This document shows, one piece after another, positions 59,711 through 64,000 of a stretch of 64,000 bases of DNA. The stretch spans positions 62,001 to 126,000 of the forward strand of contig DASVTU010000022.1 of the NCBI GenBank assembly GCA_036387415.1, in the 5' to 3' direction. A program made the position numbers and the translations under genes. Source of the DNA: DASVTU01 sp036387415 (GTDB lineage: Bacteria > Acidobacteriota > Blastocatellia > Pyrinomonadales > Pyrinomonadaceae). A model generated the notes under the pieces. It saw nothing but the letters and a program-made list of their open reading frames with translations, was not told the DNA's origin and made no database searches. Position 1 is the first letter of the stretch. Every line of letters begins with the position of its first letter.

Positions 59711-61255
59711 ATGAGTCGGACTAAAAAATTCCTCGGCGGCGTCGGTTTCGGCTACGCCAATCAGGTTCTCGTCACGGTCGTCGGGCTGTGGCTGACGCCG
59801 TTTCTGTTGCGGCACATCGAGCCGCAAGGCTACGGGCTGTGGCTCGTCGGCATGCAGTTTATGGCCTACCTGATGCTGTTGGACTTCGGCGTGGTCGCGT
59901 TGCTGCCGCGCGAGACGGCGCTCATGGCGGGTCGCGGCGGCGACGATGGAGGCAATGCGCGCGAAGACCTCGCGGCGCTCGTCGGACAGGCGGCGCGACT
60001 GACGATGTGGCAGACGCCGTTCGTCGCTCTCGGAGCCGTCGCGCTGTGGTTCATGATACCGACGGAGTGGGAACCTTTGCGGCGACCGCTGGGGTTGGTG
60101 CTCGCGGTGTTTGTCGTGATGTTTCCGTTGCGTATCTTTCACGCGGTGCTGCAAGGATTACAGGATTTCGCCTTCATCGGGAAAACGCAGATATGCGTGT
60201 GGTTAACGAGCAACGCCGTCATGGTCGCGTTGGTGCTGGCGGATTACGGCTTGTTGGCGTTGGCGTTGGGCGGCATCGTCGCGCAGGTGTTGACCGCGCC
60301 CGTTCTGTTTTATCGCTTACGCACACGCTTTCCAGATGCTTTGCCCGGACGATTGCCCGCTCTGCCGTGGAACGTGGCGCGCGGGCTTCTGACCAAAGGC
60401 GGTTGGATTAGCATTAGCCAGATTTCGCAAGCGATTTTGGTCGGCACGGATATTTTCATCATCGGTAAATTCTTCGGCCCCGCCGCCGTCGTGCCATACG
60501 TCTGTACGGGCAAACTGATTTCCGTGTTGGCTAACCAACCGCAGTTGTTCATCCTCGCCGCAGGCCCCGGCTTGAGCGAGATGAAAGTTCGCGAGCCTCT
60601 GCATCGCGTTTCGCAAGTGTGCGTCGCGCTGACGCACGCGATGCTGATTATGAGCGGCGCGATTGCGTGCCTGGTGCTGACGGTGAATCGAGGTTTCATT
60701 AACTGGTGGGTCGGCGCGGAGCAGTACGGCGGATTCTGGCTGACGGTTTTGATTCTGACGAACATGCTCCTGCGCCACTGGAAACTGACCGCCGGATACA
60801 CGATTCTTTTCTTCGGCTATGACCGCCACCTGGCTATCACGGCGCTGCTCGACGGCCTTGTGACGCTGGCGGGAATGGCGGTTGGCGGTTGGTTGTTCGG
60901 CACGTTGGGCGTCGCGCTCGGTGGGCTGTCGGGTGTCTGTCTAATCAGTCTTCCGCGAAATCTGACGGTGCTGGCGCGCGAAACCGGAACCACGGTGGGC
61001 GGCTTGATGGGGTCTCTGTGGCCGTGGCTGTGGCGGTTTTTGATATTGATTGTGATGGCGGGGATGGTGGCGAGAGTCTGGGTGCCGGAAGGGTTTGTGT
61101 CAATCGCCGCCACAGCTGTTGTCACCTCTGCAATCTATCTCGTCGTGATGCTTCCGGCCATGCTGCGAACTTCGCTCAGCACTTATCTGCCGCAACGCCT
61201 CTCCGCTCTCCTGATGAGAATCTTCAGCGTCCCGCAGCCGAGCAACCCCGCGTGA
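59711..61255 (+). CDS. Wzx-type polysaccharide flippase (MOP superfamily)
   Basis: 514 aa, about 12-14 membrane helices. FLGGVGFGYANQVLVTVVGLWLTPFLLRHI and YGLWLVGMQFMAYLMLLDFGVV are the first helices, typical of the polysaccharide-transporter family. A second-half duplication begins near WISISQISQAILVGTDIFII. It moves the undecaprenyl-linked repeat unit to the periplasmic face for polymerisation. About 100 bases separate it from the previous gene; its stop overlaps a GTG of the next frame. Confidence 0.87.
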   Translation: MSRTKKFLGGVGFGYANQVLVTVVGLWLTPFLLRHIEPQGYGLWLVGMQFMAYLMLLDFGVVALLPRETALMAGRGGDDGGNAREDLAALVGQAARLTMWQTPFVALGAVALWFMIPTEWEPLRRPLGLVLAVFVVMFPLRIFHAVLQGLQDFAFIGKTQICVWLTSNAVMVALVLADYGLLALALGGIVAQVLTAPVLFYRLRTRFPDALPGRLPALPWNVARGLLTKGGWISISQISQAILVGTDIFIIGKFFGPAAVVPYVCTGKLISVLANQPQLFILAAGPGLSEMKVREPLHRVSQVCVALTHAMLIMSGAIACLVLTVNRGFINWWVGAEQYGGFWLTVLILTNMLLRHWKLTAGYTILFFGYDRHLAITALLDGLVTLAGMAVGGWLFGTLGVALGGLSGVCLISLPRNLTVLARETGTTVGGLMGSLWPWLWRFLILIVMAGMVARVWVPEGFVSIAATAVVTSAIYLVVMLPAMLRTSLSTYLPQRLSALLMRIFSVPQPSNPA

Positions 61256-61284
61256 ATCTGCAACCGACGAGAAGTATCAGCGAA

Positions 61285-62214
61285 ATGATGAATGAACGCC
61301 CGCTAGTTTCGGTCGTCCTGTTGAGCTACAACCGCCCGCGTCTCTTGCGCGACGCGCTCGATTCGGTATGTAGCCAGTCGTATGAAAATGTCGAGGTGAT
61401 TGTGGTCGATAACAAGAGCGGAGCGAGCGATGAGATTGCGGAAATCGTGTGCGGGCGCGAGGGCGTGCGTTTGATTCGGACGAGTGCGAATCTCGGTTTC
61501 ACGGGCGGCATGAATCTCGGCGCGAGCGAGGCGCACGGGCGTTATATCTATCTGACGGAAGACGACATCGTGCTCGCGCCGGATTGCCTCTCGCGCCTCG
61601 TCGATTACGCGCAGACGCGCGCAGACACGCGCGGCTTCCTGCTCGCTCCCGTGCTCTACAACAAACGTGAGCGGACGATACGTTGCGCGGGCGGGGAATT
61701 GTCGCTCGGCGGCATCTTCAGTAATAAGATTTATGGCGCGGGCGAACCGGACGCGGGGCAGTTCCCCGAACCCTTAGACGTAGCGTTTATTCCCGGCTCG
61801 ACCGTCTTCTGCGAACTCGAATTCTTTCGGCGCATGGGCGGCTTCCGCGCAGATTTTTTCATGTATTCGGAAGACCGCGAGTTGTGCCTGCGTGTGGTCA
61901 AGGCGGGTGGACGAATCACGGTCGTGCCGGAGGCTAAGGCTTACCACTTCGAGCCGGAAGACGCGACGGTGCACGCCGAATTGGAGTTTCACATTCTGAA
62001 GAATTTCTACGCGCTCTATCTCCTCCATGCGCCTTCGCGCGTGCTCCCCGAATTCATCTGCCGCTATGTCTTCCTGCAACTCGTTCGCTCGGCTCTCGGC
62101 ATGAAGCGCAGCACCGTCTCGCTGCTGCGTGCGTCATGGTGGGTTGCCAGAAACGCCCGCTCACTACTGAAAAACCGGTTGCACGCGAGCCACGCCGCGC
62201 ACAGCGACATTTGA
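61285..62214 (+). CDS. GT2-family glycosyltransferase
   Basis: 309 aa from ATG 61285; a GTG at 61252 (GTGA overlap with the flippase stop) is the alternative and adds eleven residues. GT-A fold motifs: VSVVLLSYNRPRLLRDALDS, VEVIVVDNKSGASDE, LTEDDIVLAPDCLSRLV with an acidic metal-binding motif, and MYSEDRELCLRVVKAGG, which corresponds to the catalytic ED region of rhamnosyltransferase-like GT2 enzymes. It acts on the cytoplasmic membrane face; the sugar is unknown. Confidence 0.86.
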   Translation: MMNERPLVSVVLLSYNRPRLLRDALDSVCSQSYENVEVIVVDNKSGASDEIAEIVCGREGVRLIRTSANLGFTGGMNLGASEAHGRYIYLTEDDIVLAPDCLSRLVDYAQTRADTRGFLLAPVLYNKRERTIRCAGGELSLGGIFSNKIYGAGEPDAGQFPEPLDVAFIPGSTVFCELEFFRRMGGFRADFFMYSEDRELCLRVVKAGGRITVVPEAKAYHFEPEDATVHAELEFHILKNFYALYLLHAPSRVLPEFICRYVFLQLVRSALGMKRSTVSLLRASWWVARNARSLLKNRLHASHAAHSDI

Positions 62215-62259
62215 TTGATGCGAATTTTGATTCGTGCAGCAAGCCTCCGTCTTTAACTG

Positions 62260-63009
62260 ATGACGACGATGAGAAACATGCTCAGGCGACTCGCGCCGCA
62301 GTTTGCGAAGGAGCAATACCACGCGCTGCGGAATACGAACTACTGCCGACGCCTCCGTCTGACCGCCGCCGCGAAACGCCTGTCGCGTCGGGCCGCGCGC
62401 ACGCCGAATGCGAGCGCGGAGGATTATTGCGACCTTCTGTGGGCGTCGGGCGTTTTCCGTCCGATGCAAATCAGATGGGAGATTGCGCGCCTCTACGAGA
62501 TAGTGCGCGCTCTGCGTCCTTCGACCGTCTGCGAAATCGGCGCAGCGGACGGCGGCACAACTTTTCTCTTCGCACGCGCTGCGGCGCACGACGCTCTCTT
62601 GATTTCGCTCGACCTCAACTACGACGAAGCGCGTCGGCAGTCGGTCGCTCTGTTCGCGCAAGGCGAACAGAGAATCGTCTGCCTCGACGGCGACTCACAC
62701 GTCGCCGCAACTCTCAACAACGTGACAGGGCTGCTGGATGGTCGTCATCTCGATTTTCTCTTTATCGACGGCGACCACAGTTTCGCGGGTGTGGCGAAGG
62801 ATTTCGAGATGTATAGCCCTCTGTTGAGGCGTGGCGGCATCGTCGCCTTTCACGACATCGTGCCTGTCAGGGAAGGTGATTTGAACCATTACGTCGGCGG
62901 AGTGCCGGAGTTTTGGCGCGAGTTGAAGCGACGCTACGCTTCGACCGAGGAGATTGTGGAAGACGCGAACCAGAGCGCATTCGGAATCGGGGTGCTGCGT
63001 TGGGAGTAA
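62260..63009 (+). CDS. Class I SAM-dependent methyltransferase (CmcI/Methyltransf_24-like)
   Basis: 249 aa. VCEIGAADGGTTFLFARAA (~93-111) is the SAM-binding loop, DFLFIDGDHSFAGVAKDFEMY (~166) carries the metal-binding D-G-D-H motif, and GGIVAFHDIVP (~193) completes the family pattern seen in cephalosporin-hydroxylase-like and sugar O-methyltransferases. It probably methylates a sugar of the exopolysaccharide. The next gene overlaps or adjoins its end. Confidence 0.82.
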   Translation: MTTMRNMLRRLAPQFAKEQYHALRNTNYCRRLRLTAAAKRLSRRAARTPNASAEDYCDLLWASGVFRPMQIRWEIARLYEIVRALRPSTVCEIGAADGGTTFLFARAAAHDALLISLDLNYDEARRQSVALFAQGEQRIVCLDGDSHVAATLNNVTGLLDGRHLDFLFIDGDHSFAGVAKDFEMYSPLLRRGGIVAFHDIVPVREGDLNHYVGGVPEFWRELKRRYASTEEIVEDANQSAFGIGVLRWE

Positions 63010-63020
63010 GCGAAAAGGAG

Positions 63021-63677
63021 ATGGTCGCGGCGTCGGCGGTCAAGCATGGCGCGGCGGTCGGGCGCGGCGCGGCGGTCGAGCGTGTTGCTACGTCGCCGGA
63101 GGGCGCGACGCGCACGACGCAGGACGAGTCCACCGTGCTCAATCTCGGTTGCGGTCTGAGCCATGTGGCGGGCGCGGTCAATCTCGATGTGACGACGGAG
63201 ACGAAGCCCGACGTGGTGCACGATTTGAACCTCCGCCCGTGGCCGTTCGAGAGCGACCGTTTCGAGGAAGTGTTGGCGCACGACGTGGTTGAGCATCTGG
63301 ATGATGTCATCGGGACGTTCGAGGAAATCCATCGCGTCTGCCGCGACGGGGCGATTGTCAGAGTGAGCGTGCCGCACTTCTCCTGCGCCAACGCTTACAC
63401 AGACCCCACGCACCTACATCTCTTTGGATACTTCACGCCTGATTACATCGCCGGAACAAAAGCCGAGTTCGCTTACTACACGACGGCCAAATTTCGCATC
63501 CGTCATCGTCAGATTATTTTCTGGCCGACGCTCGTCAACAAGTTGGTGTGGCGATTGGCGAACCGTTCGCCGATGCGTTACGAGATGCGTTGGGCGTGGA
63601 TGTTTCCCGCGCTGTTTTTGAGTTTCGAGCTTGAGGTCGTGAAGAAGCAGGAGACCGTAGATGGGTGCGAGAAATAA
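63021..63677 (+). CDS. SAM-dependent methyltransferase, class I
   Basis: 218 aa from ATG 63021. AAGGAG lies immediately before this ATG, so a TTG at 63000, which overlaps the previous stop, is an equally plausible start. TVLNLGCGLSHVAGAVNLDV is the SAM-binding motif, with AHDVVEHLDDVIGTFEEIHRV as the downstream helix typical of Methyltransf_11 proteins, and HFSCANAYTDPTHLHLFGYF following. The preceding segment is low-complexity (Ala/Gly/Val). It is probably a sugar or lipid-carrier methyltransferase of the same locus. Confidence 0.75.
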   Translation: MVAASAVKHGAAVGRGAAVERVATSPEGATRTTQDESTVLNLGCGLSHVAGAVNLDVTTETKPDVVHDLNLRPWPFESDRFEEVLAHDVVEHLDDVIGTFEEIHRVCRDGAIVRVSVPHFSCANAYTDPTHLHLFGYFTPDYIAGTKAEFAYYTTAKFRIRHRQIIFWPTLVNKLVWRLANRSPMRYEMRWAWMFPALFLSFELEVVKKQETVDGCEK

Positions 63678-64000
63678 CGGGCGGGGCAACGGTCAGAGCA
63701 ACGGGCGGAGAGATGCGCCGCCTCGCGTGCTCCACATCGTGCCTGCGCTGTTTGGCGCGCATCGCGGCGGCGGCATCTATGGCGGCGCGGAAAGATACGC
63801 GCTCGAACTCGCGCGCGAGATGGCCGACGAAGTTCCGACCACTCTGGTCAGTTTCGGAGATACGGAACAGACTATGACGTTCGGGCGTCTGCGTGTGCGT
63901 GTGATTGGCAATCCGTGGTTCGTGCGCGGTCAACGCACGAATCCGGTCGCACTCCGGTTGCTGGCCGAATTACGCAAGGCTGATGTCGTCCACTGTCATC
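63661..64000 (+). CDS. GT4-family glycosyltransferase, N-terminal part (cut by window end)
   Basis: 113 codons are visible from ATG 63661, overlapping the previous gene by 17 bases; no stop is reached. After a Gly/Asn/Arg-rich start, RVLHIVPALFGAHRGGGIYG and GAERYALELAREMA form the typical GT-B acceptor-domain opening with the GGxE-like loop, and ADVVHCH at the edge matches the D-V-[IV]-H-x-H strand. It continues beyond 64000. It extends the exopolysaccharide locus to the right. Confidence 0.8.
   Translation, partial: MGARNNGRGNGQSNGRRDAPPRVLHIVPALFGAHRGGGIYGGAERYALELAREMADEVPTTLVSFGDTEQTMTFGRLRVRVIGNPWFVRGQRTNPVALRLLAELRKADVVHCH

Noticed and set aside
60889..61251. N-terminal extension of the GT2 gene into the flippase
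   Set aside because: The GT-A fold starts at VSVVLLSYNR just after ATG 61285; the extension is a shadow of flippase helices.

Overview
The window is a high-GC stretch of a Gram-negative bacterial chromosome. Its gene content points to Acidobacteriota, probably Blastocatellia-like: an Oar-type TonB-dependent receptor with an N-terminal carboxypeptidase-regulatory domain, many CRTAC1/ASPIC-UnbV proteins mixed with TPR proteins, and a fragment of a TolB/TPR-type winged-helix regulator. This placement is inference from family content only. No rRNA, tRNA, CRISPR array, IS transposase or phage gene was seen.

Layout. (1) 1-12.4 kb: the N-terminus of a minus-strand regulator, a 0.7-kb intergenic region with a palindromic operator-like site, a large outer-membrane receptor, then TPR, CRTAC1, TPR, unknown and CRTAC1 genes. 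(2) 12.4-21.0 kb: an amino-sugar block with secreted GH20 and GH18 on the minus strand, two phosphoglucosamine-mutase paralogues around a Cys-rich secreted protein, and a membrane HGSNAT-like protein. The first mutase lacks the catalytic serine. (3) 21.2-33.2 kb: two giant TPR+FG-GAP proteins sharing an unnamed C-terminal region, bracketing CRTAC1 - RnfD-like - CRTAC1. (4) 33.5-39.2 kb: DDAH-like hydrolase, haem-oxygenase-like iron enzyme and GT2, probably one operon, then a group II PLP decarboxylase and a Mug-type DNA glycosylase. (5) 39.7-48.2 kb: a RiPP-like locus with an HPr-kinase-like ATPase, a PqqD-like protein carrying an internal Tat-like segment and a six-cysteine knottin tail, a nucleotidyltransferase-like protein, and a 1906-residue gingipain-type (C25) surface peptidase. 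(6) 48.2-64 kb: tandem palindromes and a structured leader, a small basic protein, then a Wzx/Wzy-type exopolysaccharide locus (tyrosine autokinase, WecA-like initiating transferase, fused double glycosyltransferase, FkbM methyltransferase, O-antigen ligase/polymerase, GT4, flippase, GT2, two methyltransferases, and a GT4 cut by the window end).

Two signals stand out. First, the fused PqqD-Tat-knottin protein next to an HprK-like enzyme and a nucleotidyltransferase looks like an undescribed peptide-maturation system, with no lasso cyclase or radical-SAM enzyme beside it. Second, at least nine large imperfect hairpins built from 7- or 9-base tandem repeats occupy intergenic gaps. Three of them have entered coding sequence: one encodes the signal peptide of a CRTAC1 protein, one encodes the C-terminus of the WecA-like transferase and carries the start of the next gene, and one forms the linker that fuses two glycosyltransferases.
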